Assembly: GCA_963082875.1 (NCBI GenBank)
Contig: OY720103.1
Span: 8,184,001 to 8,248,000, forward strand
Direction of reading: 5' to 3'
DNA length: 64,000 nucleotides
Origin: Corella eumyota
Lineage: Eukaryota > Chordata > Ascidiacea > Phlebobranchia > Corellidae
Shown: in pieces, positions 1 through 10,115 of the stretch
Numbering within the stretch: position 1 is the stretch's first letter
Layout of the letters: each line of letters begins with the position of its first letter
The notes under the pieces: generated by a model
Databases searched by the model: none
Told to the model about the DNA's origin: nothing
Seen by the model: only the letters and a program-made list of their open reading frames with translations
Translations under genes and position numbers: made by a program

Positions 1-34
1 GTGACCGCCTGGGAATACCGGGTGTCGTAGGCAT
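1..34 (+). rRNA. 5S rRNA, 3' part cut by window edge
   Basis: Bases correspond to 5S nt 87-120, including the 3' strand of helix I (GTCGTAGGC). Whether the copy is full or truncated cannot be told. A T1 spacer follows. Confidence 0.9.
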
Positions 35-195
35 TTTATAAGTTTTATAGCATATTAGAAAGTACTTTATGTAGAAGTCATTTTTTATCAAAATTTTTGA
101 AAATTAATATATTTGATATAACTTCTAAGGGACGCAAGTCATTTATTTTATTTTAAATATACACGGTTAATGATAAATGTGTTGGCTCACCACAT

Positions 196-301
196 CACGT
201 TGAGTACACCCCATCTCGTCCGATCTGGGAAGTTAAGCAACGTCGGGCCCGGTTAGTACTTGGATGGGTGACCGCCTGGGAATACCGGGTGTCGTAGGCA
301 T
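196..301 (+). pseudogene. 5S rRNA, 5'-truncated
   Basis: Class T1; first complete truncated copy. The leader ends ctcaccacatcac and runs straight into GTTGAG (nt 18), so the 20 bases that in full copies read attgcctacgaccataccac are missing. CAC next to the junction could be either leader or nt 15-17; I start at nt 15. The loss removes the 5' strand of helix I, so the 3' GTCGTAGGC has no partner and a normal 5S particle is unlikely. Box A (nt 50-64), the intermediate element and box C (nt 80-97) are intact, so TFIIIA/TFIIIC binding is still possible. The rest of the body matches full copies. 'Pseudogene' is an inference from the lost helix, not from known expression. 3' flank lacks T4. Confidence 0.85.
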
Positions 302-462
302 TTAATAAGTTTTATAGCATATTAGAAAGTACTTTATGTAGAAGTCATTTTTTATCAAAATTTTTGAAAACTAATATATTTGATATAATTGCTTAGCGAC
401 GCAAGTCATTTATTTTATTTTAAATATACACGGTTAATGATAAATGTGTTGGCTCACCACAT

Positions 463-568
463 CACGTTGAGTACACCCCATCTCGTCCGATCTGGGAAGT
501 TAAGCAACGTCGGGCCCGGTTAGTACTTGGATGGGTGACCGCCTGGGAATACCGGGTGTCGTAGGCAT
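463..568 (+). pseudogene. 5S rRNA, 5'-truncated
   Basis: Class T2; followed by an F5 spacer. Confidence 0.85.
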
Positions 569-735
569 TTTATAAGTTTTATAGCATATTAGAAAGTACT
601 TTATGTAGAAGTCATTTTTTATCAAAATTTTTGAAAATTAATATATTTGATATAACTTCTAAGGGACGCAAGTCATTTATTTTATTTTAAATATACACGG
701 TTAATGATAAATGTGTTGGCTCACCACATCACATT
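569..735 (+). repeat. Spacer of class F5 (T1-like spacer before a full gene)
   Basis: The body carries aaaattaat and acttctaaggg, otherwise found before truncated genes, yet the leader continues into a complete gene. One of two such cases (other at 53071-53237). It looks like an exchange or conversion near the 5' end of the gene. Confidence 0.75.
706..713 (+). promoter_or_regulatory. TATA-like element about -30 of a full 5S gene
   Basis: GATAAATG lies at -30 to -23 of the gene starting at 736. The same motif and spacing precede nearly all full copies; in F2 copies it is 5 bp closer. Several invertebrate 5S genes need a TATA-like box near -30, so a role in start selection is plausible. It is inferred from position only. 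Confidence 0.5.
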
Positions 736-784
736 GCCTACGACCATACCACGTTGAGTACACCCCATCTCGTCCGATCTGGGA

Positions 785-799
785 AGTTAAGCAACGTCG
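785..799 (+). promoter_or_regulatory. 5S internal promoter box A
   Basis: Nt 50-64 of the reference gene, AGTTAAGCAACGTCG, at the place of the box A of type 1 Pol III promoters. It is present in both full and truncated copies; three truncated copies carry A54G inside it. Confidence 0.8.
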
Positions 800-814
800 G
801 GCCCGGTTAGTACT

Positions 815-832
815 TGGATGGGTGACCGCCTG
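815..832 (+). promoter_or_regulatory. 5S internal promoter box C
   Basis: Nt 80-97, TGGATGGGTGACCGCCTG, the main TFIIIA contact region in known 5S genes. Five full copies carry G81A and one truncated copy carries G85T here. Confidence 0.85.
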
Positions 833-854
833 GGAATACCGGGTGTCGTAGGCA

Positions 855-858
855 TTTT
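855..858 (+). terminator. Pol III T4 terminator
   Basis: TTTT directly after GTAGGCA, the minimal Pol III stop signal. Present after every gene except those followed by a T2-type spacer. A second T-run (TTTT or TTTTTT) lies about 5 bases further on. Confidence 0.75.
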
Positions 859-1016
859 ATAAGTTTTTTAGCATATTAGAAAGTACCTTATGTATAAGTC
901 ATTTTTATAGAAATTTTTGAAAATTAATATATTTGATATAATTGCTAGGCGACGCAAGTCATTTATTTTATTTTAAATATACACGTTCAATGATAAATGT
1001 GTTGGCACATCACATT

Positions 1017-1136
1017 GCCTACGACCATACCACGTTGAGTACACCCCATCTCGTCCGATCTGGGAAGTTAAGCAACGTCGGGCCCGGTTAGTACTTGGAT
1101 GGGTGACCGCCTGGGAATACCGGGTGTCGTAGGCAT
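1017..1136 (+). rRNA. 5S rRNA, full length
   Basis: Class F2: spacer with accttatgtataag, gaaattttt and cacgttcaatg, leader 5 bp short (ggcacatcac), so the TATA-like motif is at about -25. Confidence 0.96.
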
Positions 1137-1303
1137 TTTATAAGTTTTTTAGCATATTAGAAAGTACCTTATGTAGAAGTCATTTTTTATCAAAATTTTT
1201 GAAAATTAATATATTTGATATAACTGCTAAGGGACGCAAGTCATTTATTTTATTTTAAATATACACGGTTAATGATAAATGTGTTGGCTCACCACATCAC
1301 ATT

Positions 1304-1423
1304 GCCTACGACCATACCACGTTGAGTACACCCCATCTCGTCCGATCTGGGAAGTTAAGCAACGTCGGGCCCGGTTAGTACTTGGATGGGTGACCGCCTG
1401 GGAATACCGGGTGTCGTAGGCAT
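1304..1423 (+). rRNA. 5S rRNA, full length
   Basis: Class F3, following an F2 copy as in almost every F2-F3 pair of the array. Confidence 0.97.
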
Positions 1424-1584
1424 TTTATAAGTTTTATAGCATATTAGAAAGTACTTTATGTAGAAGTCATTTTTTATCAAAATTTTTGAAAATTAATATA
1501 TTTGATATAACTTCTAAGGGACGCAAGTCATTTATTTTATTTTAAATATACACGGTTAATGATAAATGTGTTGGCTCACCACAT

Positions 1585-1690
1585 CACGTTGAGTACACCC
1601 CATCTCGTCCGATCTGGGAAGTTAAGCAACGTCGGGCCCGGTTAGTACTTGGATGGGTGACCGCCTGGGAATACCGGGTGTCGTAGGCAT
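1585..1690 (+). pseudogene. 5S rRNA, 5'-truncated
   Basis: Class T1. Confidence 0.85.
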
Positions 1691-1857
1691 TTTATAAGTT
1701 TTATAGCATATTAGAAAGTACTTTATGTAGAAGTCATTTTTTATCAAAATTTTTGAAAACTAATATATTTGATATAATTGCTAAGCGACGCAAGTCATTT
1801 ATTTTATTTTAAATATACACGGTTAATGATAAATGTGTTGGCTCACCACATCACATT

Positions 1858-1977
1858 GCCTACGACCATACCACGTTGAGTACACCCCATCTCGTCCGAT
1901 CTGGGAAGTTAAGCAACGTCGGGCCCGGTTAGTACTTGGATGGGTGACCGCCTGGGAATACCGGGTGTCGTAGGCAT
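1858..1977 (+). rRNA. 5S rRNA, full length
   Basis: Class F1. 3' flank lacks T4: it reads ATTTAATAAG, and the first T4 is at 1986-1989 (nt 129-132). Confidence 0.97.
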
Positions 1978-2138
1978 TTAATAAGTTTTATAGCATATTA
2001 GAAAGTACTTTATGTAGAAGTCATTTTTTATCAAAATTTTTGAAAACTAATATATTTGATATAATTGCTTAGCGACGCAAGTCATTTATTTTATTTTAAA
2101 TATACACGGTTAATGATAAATGTGTTGGCTCACCACAT

Positions 2139-2244
2139 CACGTTGAGTACACCCCATCTCGTCCGATCTGGGAAGTTAAGCAACGTCGGGCCCGGTTAGT
2201 ACTTGGATGGGTGACCGCCTGGGAATACCGGGTGTCGTAGGCAT
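2139..2244 (+). pseudogene. 5S rRNA, 5'-truncated
   Basis: Class T2. Confidence 0.85.
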
Positions 2245-2405
2245 TTTATAAGTTTTATAGCATATTAGAAAGTACTTTATGTAGAAGTCATTTTTTATCA
2301 AAATTTTTGAAAATTAATATATTTGATATAACTTCTAAGGGACGCAAGTCATTTATTTTATTTTAAATATACACGGTTAATGATAAATGTGTTGGCTCAC
2401 CACAT

Positions 2406-2511
2406 CACGTTGAGTACACCCCATCTCGTCCGATCTGGGAAGTTAAGCAACGTCGGGCCCGGTTAGTACTTGGATGGGTGACCGCCTGGGAATACCGGGT
2501 GTCGTAGGCAT
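2406..2511 (+). pseudogene. 5S rRNA, 5'-truncated
   Basis: Class T1. Confidence 0.85.
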
Positions 2512-2678
2512 TTTATAAGTTTTTTAGCATATTAGAAAGTACCTTATGTATAAGTCATTTTTTATCAAAATTTTTGAAAATTAATATATTTGATATAACT
2601 GCTAAGGGACGCAAGTCATTTATTTTATTTTAAATATACACGGTTAATGATAAATGTGTTGGCTCACCACATCACATT

Positions 2679-2798
2679 GCCTACGACCATACCACGTTGA
2701 GTACACCCCATCTCGTCCGATCTGGGAAGTTAAGCAACGTCGGGCCCGGTTAGTACTTGGATGGGTGACCGCCTGGGAATACCGGGTGTCGTAGGCAT
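2679..2798 (+). rRNA. 5S rRNA, full length
   Basis: Class F4 (spacer tgtataag with actgctaaggg). Confidence 0.97.
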
Positions 2799-2959
2799 TT
2801 TATAAGTTTTATAGCATATTAGAAAGTACTTTATGTAGAAGTCATTTTTTATCAAAATTTTTGAAAATTAATATATTTGATATAACTTCTAAGGGACGCA
2901 AGTCATTTATTTTATTTTAAATATACACGGTTAATGATAAATGTGTTGGCTCACCACAT

Positions 2960-3065
2960 CACGTTGAGTACACCCCATCTCGTCCGATCTGGGAAGTTAA
3001 GCAACGTCGGGCCCGGTTAGTACTTGGATGGGTGACCGCCTGGGAATACCGGGTGTCGTAGGCAT
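2960..3065 (+). pseudogene. 5S rRNA, 5'-truncated
   Basis: Class T1. Confidence 0.85.
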
Positions 3066-3232
3066 TTTATAAGTTTTATAGCATATTAGAAAGTACTTTA
3101 TGTAGAAGTCATTTTTTATCAAAATTTTTGAAAACTAATATATTTGATATAATTGCTAAGCGACGCAAGTCATTTATTTTATTTTAAATATACACGGTTA
3201 ATGATAAATGTGTTGGCTCACCACATCACATT

Positions 3233-3352
3233 GCCTACGACCATACCACGTTGAGTACACCCCATCTCGTCCGATCTGGGAAGTTAAGCAACGTCGGGCC
3301 CGGTTAGTACTTGGATGGGTGACCGCCTGGGAATACCGGGTGTCGTAGGCAT
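3233..3352 (+). rRNA. 5S rRNA, full length
   Basis: Class F1. 3' flank lacks T4. Confidence 0.97.
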
Positions 3353-3513
3353 TTAATAAGTTTTATAGCATATTAGAAAGTACTTTATGTAGAAGTCATT
3401 TTTTATCAAAATTTTTGAAAACTAATATATTTGATATAATTGCTTAGCGACGCAAGTCATTTATTTTATTTTAAATATACACGGTTAATGATAAATGTGT
3501 TGGCTCACCACAT

Positions 3514-3619
3514 CACGTTGAGTACACCCCATCTCGTCCGATCTGGGAAGTTAAGCAACGTCGGGCCCGGTTAGTACTTGGATGGGTGACCGCCTGGGAA
3601 TACCGGGTGTCGTAGGCAT
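3514..3619 (+). pseudogene. 5S rRNA, 5'-truncated
   Basis: Class T2. Confidence 0.85.
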
Positions 3620-3780
3620 TTTATAAGTTTTATAGCATATTAGAAAGTACTTTATGTAGAAGTCATTTTTTATCAAAATTTTTGAAAATTAATATATTTG
3701 ATATAACTTCTAAGGGACGCAAGTCATTTATTTTATTTTAAATATACACGGTTAATGATAAATGTGTTGGCTCACCACAT

Positions 3781-3886
3781 CACGTTGAGTACACCCCATC
3801 TCGTCCGATCTGGGAAGTTAAGCAACGTCGGGCCCGGTTAGTACTTGGATGGGTGACCGCCTGGGAATACCGGGTGTCGTAGGCAT
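3781..3886 (+). pseudogene. 5S rRNA, 5'-truncated
   Basis: Class T1. Confidence 0.85.
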
Positions 3887-4053
3887 TTTATAAGTTTTTT
3901 AGCATATTAGAAAGTACCTTATGTATAAGTCATTTTTTATCAAAATTTTTGAAAATTAATATATTTGATATAACTGCTAAGGGACGCAAGTCATTTATTT
4001 TATTTTAAATATACACGGTTAATGATAAATGTGTTGGCTCACCACATCACATT

Positions 4054-4173
4054 GCCTACGACTATACCACGTTGAGTACACCCCATCTCGTCCGATCTGG
4101 GAAGTTAAGCAACGTCGGGCCCGGTTAGTACTTGGATGGGTGACCGCCTGGGAATACCGGGTGTCGTAGGCAT
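4054..4173 (+). rRNA. 5S rRNA, full length, C10T
   Basis: Class F4 with CGACTATACC in place of CGACCATACC. C10T lies just after helix I, in loop A. One of six such copies, all in the left half. Confidence 0.95.
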
Positions 4174-4334
4174 TTTATAAGTTTTATAGCATATTAGAAA
4201 GTACTTTATGTAGAAGTCATTTTTTATCAAAATTTTTGAAAATTAATATATTTGATATAACTTCTAAGGGACGCAAGTCATTTATTTTATTTTAAATATA
4301 CACGGTTAATGATAAATGTGTTGGCTCACCACAT

Positions 4335-4440
4335 CACGTTGAGTACACCCCATCTCGTCCGATCTGGGAAGTTAAGCAACGTCGGGCCCGGTTAGTACTT
4401 GGATGGGTGACCGCCTGGGAATACCGGGTGTCGTAGGCAT
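4335..4440 (+). pseudogene. 5S rRNA, 5'-truncated
   Basis: Class T1. Confidence 0.85.
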
Positions 4441-4607
4441 TTTATAAGTTTTATAGCATATTAGAAAGTACTTTATGTAGAAGTCATTTTTTATCAAAAT
4501 TTTTGAAAACTAATATATTTGATATAATTGCTAAGCGACGCAAGTCATTTATTTTATTTTAAATATACACGGTTAATGATAAATGTGTTGGCTCACCACA
4601 TCACATT

Positions 4608-4727
4608 GCCTACGACCATACCACGTTGAGTACACCCCATCTCGTCCGATCTGGGAAGTTAAGCAACGTCGGGCCCGGTTAGTACTTGGATGGGTGACCG
4701 CCTGGGAATACCGGGTGTCGTAGGCAT
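4608..4727 (+). rRNA. 5S rRNA, full length
   Basis: Class F1. 3' flank lacks T4. Confidence 0.97.
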
Positions 4728-4888
4728 TTAATAAGTTTTATAGCATATTAGAAAGTACTTTATGTAGAAGTCATTTTTTATCAAAATTTTTGAAAACTAA
4801 TATATTTGATATAATTGCTTAGCGACGCAAGTCATTTATTTTATTTTAAATATACACGGTTAATGATAAATGTGTTGGCTCACCACAT

Positions 4889-4994
4889 CACGTTAAGTAC
4901 ACCCCATCTCGTCCGATCTGGGAAGTTAAGCAACGTCGGGCCCGGTTAGTACTTGGATGGGTGACCGCCTGGGAATACCGGGTGTCGTAGGCAT
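4889..4994 (+). pseudogene. 5S rRNA, 5'-truncated, G21A
   Basis: Class T2A: GTTAAG replaces GTTGAG at nt 18-23. G21A occurs only in truncated copies on T2 spacers. Confidence 0.85.
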
Positions 4995-5155
4995 TTTATA
5001 AGTTTTATAGCATATTAGAAAGTACTTTATGTAGAAGTCATTTTTTATCAAAATTTTTGAAAACTAATATATTTGATATAACTGCTAAGGGACGCAAGTC
5101 ATTTATTTTATTTTAAATATACACGGTTAATGATAAATGTGTTGGCTCACCACAT

Positions 5156-5261
5156 CACGTTGAGTACACCCCATCTCGTCCGATCTGGGAAGTTAAGCAA
5201 CGTCGGGCCCGGTTAGTACTTGGATGGGTGACCGCCTGGGAATACCGGGTGTCGTAGGCAT
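5156..5261 (+). pseudogene. 5S rRNA, 5'-truncated
   Basis: Class T3, a spacer class always found right after a T2A copy. Confidence 0.85.
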
Positions 5262-5428
5262 TTTATAAGTTTTATAGCATATTAGAAAGTACTTTATGTA
5301 GAAGTCATTTTTTATCAAAATTTTTGAAAACTAATATATTTGATATAATTGCTAAGCGACGCAAGTCATTTATTTTATTTTAAATATACACGGTTAATGA
5401 TAAATGTGTTGGCTCACCACATCACATT

Positions 5429-5548
5429 GCCTACGACCATACCACGTTGAGTACACCCCATCTCGTCCGATCTGGGAAGTTAAGCAACGTCGGGCCCGGT
5501 TAGTACTTGGATGGGTGACCGCCTGGGAATACCGGGTGTCGTAGGCAT
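5429..5548 (+). rRNA. 5S rRNA, full length
   Basis: Class F1. Confidence 0.97.
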
Positions 5549-5709
5549 TTTATAAGTTTTTTAGCATATTAGAAAGTACCTTATGTATAAGTCATTTTTA
5601 TAGAAATTTTTGAAAATTAATATATTTGATATAATTGCTAGGCGACGCAAGTCATTTATTTTATTTTAAATATACACGTTCAATGATAAATGTGTTGGCA
5701 CATCACATT

Positions 5710-5829
5710 GCCTACGACCATACCACGTTGAGTACACCCCATCTCGTCCGATCTGGGAAGTTAAGCAACGTCGGGCCCGGTTAGTACTTGGATGGGTGAC
5801 CGCCTGGGAATACCGGGTGTCGTAGGCAT
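5710..5829 (+). rRNA. 5S rRNA, full length
   Basis: Class F2, short leader. Confidence 0.96.
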
Positions 5830-5996
5830 TTTATAAGTTTTTTAGCATATTAGAAAGTACCTTATGTAGAAGTCATTTTTTATCAAAATTTTTGAAAATT
5901 AATATATTTGATATAACTGCTAAGGGACGCAAGTCATTTATTTTATTTTAAATATACACGGTTAATGATAAATGTGTTGGCTCACCACATCACATT

Positions 5997-6116
5997 GCCT
6001 ACGACCATACCACGTTGAGTACACCCCATCTCGTCCGATCTGGGAAGTTAAGCAACGTCGGGCCCGGTTAGTACTTGGATGGGTGACCGCCTGGGAATAC
6101 CGGGTGTCGTAGGCAT
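5997..6116 (+). rRNA. 5S rRNA, full length
   Basis: Class F3. Confidence 0.97.
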
Positions 6117-6277
6117 TTTATAAGTTTTATAGCATATTAGAAAGTACTTTATGTAGAAGTCATTTTTTATCAAAATTTTTGAAAATTAATATATTTGATA
6201 TAACTTCTAAGGGACGCAAGTCATTTATTTTATTTTAAATATACACGGTTAATGATAAATGTGTTGGCTCACCACAT

Positions 6278-6383
6278 CACGTTGAGTACACCCCATCTCG
6301 TCCGATCTGGGAAGTTAAGCAACGTCGGGCCCGGTTAGTACTTGGATGGGTGACCGCCTGGGAATACCGGGTGTCGTAGGCAT
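6278..6383 (+). pseudogene. 5S rRNA, 5'-truncated
   Basis: Class T1. Confidence 0.85.
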
Positions 6384-6550
6384 TTTATAAGTTTTATAGC
6401 ATATTAGAAAGTACTTTATGTAGAAGTCATTTTTTATCAAAATTTTTGAAAACTAATATATTTGATATAATTGCTAAGCGACGCAAGTCATTTATTTTAT
6501 TTTAAATATACACGGTTAATGATAAATGTGTTGGCTCACCACATCACATT

Positions 6551-6670
6551 GCCTACGACCATACCACGTTGAGTACACCCCATCTCGTCCGATCTGGGAA
6601 GTTAAGCAACGTCGGGCCCGGTTAGTACTTGGATGGGTGACCGCCTGGGAATACCGGGTGTCGTAGGCAT
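6551..6670 (+). rRNA. 5S rRNA, full length
   Basis: Class F1. 3' flank lacks T4. Confidence 0.97.
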
Positions 6671-6831
6671 TTAATAAGTTTTATAGCATATTAGAAAGTA
6701 CTTTATGTAGAAGTCATTTTTTATCAAAATTTTTGAAAACTAATATATTTGATATAATTGCTTAGCGACGCAAGTCATTTATTTTATTTTAAATATACAC
6801 GGTTAATGATAAATGTGTTGGCTCACCACAT

Positions 6832-6937
6832 CACGTTGAGTACACCCCATCTCGTCCGATCTGGGAAGTTAAGCAACGTCGGGCCCGGTTAGTACTTGGA
6901 TGGGTGACCGCCTGGGAATACCGGGTGTCGTAGGCAT
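6832..6937 (+). pseudogene. 5S rRNA, 5'-truncated
   Basis: Class T2. Confidence 0.85.
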
Positions 6938-7098
6938 TTTATAAGTTTTATAGCATATTAGAAAGTACTTTATGTAGAAGTCATTTTTTATCAAAATTTT
7001 TGAAAATTAATATATTTGATATAACTTCTAAGGGACGCAAGTCATTTATTTTATTTTAAATATACACGGTTAATGATAAATGTGTTGGCTCACCACAT

Positions 7099-7204
7099 CA
7101 CGTTGAGTACACCCCATCTCGTCCGATCTGGGAAGTTAAGCAACGTCGGGCCCGGTTAGTACTTGGATGGGTGACCGCCTGGGAATACCGGGTGTCGTAG
7201 GCAT
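7099..7204 (+). pseudogene. 5S rRNA, 5'-truncated
   Basis: Class T1. Confidence 0.85.
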
Positions 7205-7371
7205 TTTATAAGTTTTTTAGCATATTAGAAAGTACCTTATGTAGAAGTCATTTTTTATCAAAATTTTTGAAAATTAATATATTTGATATAACTGCTAAGG
7301 GACGCAAGTCATTTATTTTATTTTAAATATACACGGTTAATGATAAATGTGTTGGCTCACCACATCACATT

Positions 7372-7491
7372 GCCTACGACCATACCACGTTGAGTACACC
7401 CCATCTCGTCCGATCTGGGAAGTTAAGCAACGTCGGGCCCGGTTAGTACTTGGATGGGTGACCGCCTGGGAATACCGGGTGTCGTAGGCAT
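7372..7491 (+). rRNA. 5S rRNA, full length
   Basis: Class F3. Confidence 0.97.
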
Positions 7492-7652
7492 TTTATAAGT
7501 TTTATAGCATATTAGAAAGTACTTTATGTAGAAGTCATTTTTTATCAAAATTTTTGAAAATTAATATATTTGATATAACTTCTAAGGGACGCAAGTCATT
7601 TATTTTATTTTAAATATACACGGTTAATGATAAATGTGTTGGCTCACCACAT

Positions 7653-7758
7653 CACGTTGAGTACACCCCATCTCGTCCGATCTGGGAAGTTAAGCAACGT
7701 CGGGCCCGGTTAGTACTTGGATGGGTGACCGCCTGGGAATACCGGGTGTCGTAGGCAT
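7653..7758 (+). pseudogene. 5S rRNA, 5'-truncated
   Basis: Class T1. 3' flank lacks T4. Confidence 0.85.
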
Positions 7759-7919
7759 TTAATAAGTTTTATAGCATATTAGAAAGTACTTTATGTAGAA
7801 GTCATTTTTTATCAAAATTTTTGAAAACTAATATATTTGATATAATTGCTTAGCGACGCAAGTCATTTATTTTATTTTAAATATACACGGTTAATGATAA
7901 ATGTGTTGGCTCACCACAT

Positions 7920-8025
7920 CACGTTGAGTACACCCCATCTCGTCCGATCTGGGAAGTTAAGCAACGTCGGGCCCGGTTAGTACTTGGATGGGTGACCGCC
8001 TGGGAATACCGGGTGTCGTAGGCAT
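7920..8025 (+). pseudogene. 5S rRNA, 5'-truncated
   Basis: Class T2; middle of three truncated copies in a row. Confidence 0.85.
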
Positions 8026-8186
8026 TTTATAAGTTTTATAGCATATTAGAAAGTACTTTATGTAGAAGTCATTTTTTATCAAAATTTTTGAAAATTAATA
8101 TATTTGATATAACTTCTAAGGGACGCAAGTCATTTATTTTATTTTAAATATACACGGTTAATGATAAATGTGTTGGCTCACCACAT

Positions 8187-8292
8187 CACGTTGAGTACAC
8201 CCCATCTCGTCCGATCTGGGAAGTTAAGCAACGTCGGGCCCGGTTAGTACTTGGATGGGTGACCGCCTGGGAATACCGGGTGTCGTAGGCAT
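8187..8292 (+). pseudogene. 5S rRNA, 5'-truncated
   Basis: Class T1. Confidence 0.85.
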
Positions 8293-8459
8293 TTTATAAG
8301 TTTTTTAGCATATTAGAAAGTACCTTATGTATAAGTCATTTTTTATCAAAATTTTTGAAAATTAATATATTTGATATAACTGCTAAGGGACGCAAGTCAT
8401 TTATTTTATTTTAAATATACACGGTTAATGATAAATGTGTTGGCTCACCACATCACATT

Positions 8460-8579
8460 GCCTACGACCATACCACGTTGAGTACACCCCATCTCGTCCG
8501 ATCTGGGAAGTTAAGCAACGTCGGGCCCGGTTAGTACTTGGATGGGTGACCGCCTGGGAATACCGGGTGTCGTAGGCAT
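8460..8579 (+). rRNA. 5S rRNA, full length
   Basis: Class F4. Confidence 0.97.
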
Positions 8580-8740
8580 TTTATAAGTTTTATAGCATAT
8601 TAGAAAGTACTTTATGTAGAAGTCATTTTTTATCAAAATTTTTGAAAATTAATATATTTGATATAACTTCTAAGGGACGCAAGTCATTTATTTTATTTTA
8701 AATATACACGGTTAATGATAAATGTGTTGGCTCACCACAT

Positions 8741-8846
8741 CACGTTGAGTACACCCCATCTCGTCCGATCTGGGAAGTTAAGCAACGTCGGGCCCGGTTA
8801 GTACTTGGATGGGTGACCGCCTGGGAATACCGGGTGTCGTAGGCAT
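8741..8846 (+). pseudogene. 5S rRNA, 5'-truncated
   Basis: Class T1. Confidence 0.85.
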
Positions 8847-9013
8847 TTTATAAGTTTTATAGCATATTAGAAAGTACTTTATGTAGAAGTCATTTTTTAT
8901 CAAAATTTTTGAAAACTAATATATTTGATATAATTGCTAAGCGACGCAAGTCATTTATTTTATTTTAAATATACACGGTTAATGATAAATGTGTTGGCTC
9001 ACCACATCACATT

Positions 9014-9133
9014 GCCTACGACCATACCACGTTGAGTACACCCCATCTCGTCCGATCTGGGAAGTTAAGCAACGTCGGGCCCGGTTAGTACTTGGATGGG
9101 TGACCGCCTGGGAATACCGGGTGTCGTAGGCAT
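9014..9133 (+). rRNA. 5S rRNA, full length
   Basis: Class F1. 3' flank lacks T4. Confidence 0.97.
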
Positions 9134-9294
9134 TTAATAAGTTTTATAGCATATTAGAAAGTACTTTATGTAGAAGTCATTTTTTATCAAAATTTTTGAA
9201 AACTAATATATTTGATATAATTGCTTAGCGACGCAAGTCATTTATTTTATTTTAAATATACACGGTTAATGATAAATGTGTTGGCTCACCACAT

Positions 9295-9400
9295 CACGTT
9301 GAGTACACCCCATCTCGTCCGATCTGGGAAGTTAAGCAACGTCGGGCCCGGTTAGTACTTGGATGGGTGACCGCCTGGGAATACCGGGTGTCGTAGGCAT
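9295..9400 (+). pseudogene. 5S rRNA, 5'-truncated
   Basis: Class T2. Confidence 0.85.
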
Positions 9401-9561
9401 TTTATAAGTTTTATAGCATATTAGAAAGTACTTTATGTAGAAGTCATTTTTTATCAAAATTTTTGAAAATTAATATATTTGATATAACTTCTAAGGGACG
9501 CAAGTCATTTATTTTATTTTAAATATACACGGTTAATGATAAATGTGTTGGCTCACCACAT

Positions 9562-9667
9562 CACGTTGAGTACACCCCATCTCGTCCGATCTGGGAAGTT
9601 AAGCAACGTCGGGCCCGGTTAGTACTTGGATGGGTGACCGCCTGGGAATACCGGGTGACGTAGGCAT
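9562..9667 (+). pseudogene. 5S rRNA, 5'-truncated, T111A
   Basis: Class T1 with GGGTGACG in place of GGGTGTCG. The change would break A8-T111 of helix I, but this copy has no 5' strand to pair. The same change is found 15,434 bp downstream. Confidence 0.85.
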
Positions 9668-9834
9668 TTTATAAGTTTTTTAGCATATTAGAAAGTACCT
9701 TATGTATAAGTCATTTTTTATCAAAATTTTTGAAAATTAATATATTTGATATAACTGCTAAGGGACGCAAGTCATTTATTTTATTTTAAATATACACGGT
9801 TAATGATAAATGTGTTGGCTCACCACATCACATT

Positions 9835-9954
9835 GCCTACGACTATACCACGTTGAGTACACCCCATCTCGTCCGATCTGGGAAGTTAAGCAACGTCGGG
9901 CCCGGTTAGTACTTGGATGGGTGACCGCCTGGGAATACCGGGTGTCGTAGGCAT
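9835..9954 (+). rRNA. 5S rRNA, full length, C10T
   Basis: Class F4 with C10T. Confidence 0.95.
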
Positions 9955-10115
9955 TTTATAAGTTTTATAGCATATTAGAAAGTACTTTATGTAGAAGTCA
10001 TTTTTTATCAAAATTTTTGAAAATTAATATATTTGATATAACTTCTAAGGGACGCAAGTCATTTATTTTATTTTAAATATACACGGTTAATGATAAATGT
10101 GTTGGCTCACCACAT

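Larger units (their letters stand above)
736..855 (+). rRNA. 5S rRNA, full length
   Basis: Class F5; first complete full-length copy, used here as reference. 5S rRNA is the small RNA of the large ribosomal subunit, bound by uL18/uL5 and by TFIIIA, and made by RNA polymerase III. Nt 1-9 GCCTACGAC pair perfectly with nt 110-118 GTCGTAGGC (helix I). Nt 16-20 pair with CAACGT near nt 57-62 (helix II). Box A lies at nt 50-64 and box C at nt 80-97 (TGGATGGGTGACCGCCTG), the latter one base different from the vertebrate box as I recall it. Length about 120 nt is normal. The start is fixed by the helix I pairing, and T4 begins at nt 120. Confidence 0.97.

Noticed and set aside
569-735. Sm-site-like AATTTTTGA in the spacer, hinting at a spliced-leader or U-snRNA gene linked to 5S as in some nematodes
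   Set aside because: No leader exon with a fitting splice donor, no second promoter and no room for a typical 100-nt RNA. The motif is part of an AT-rich near-palindrome.
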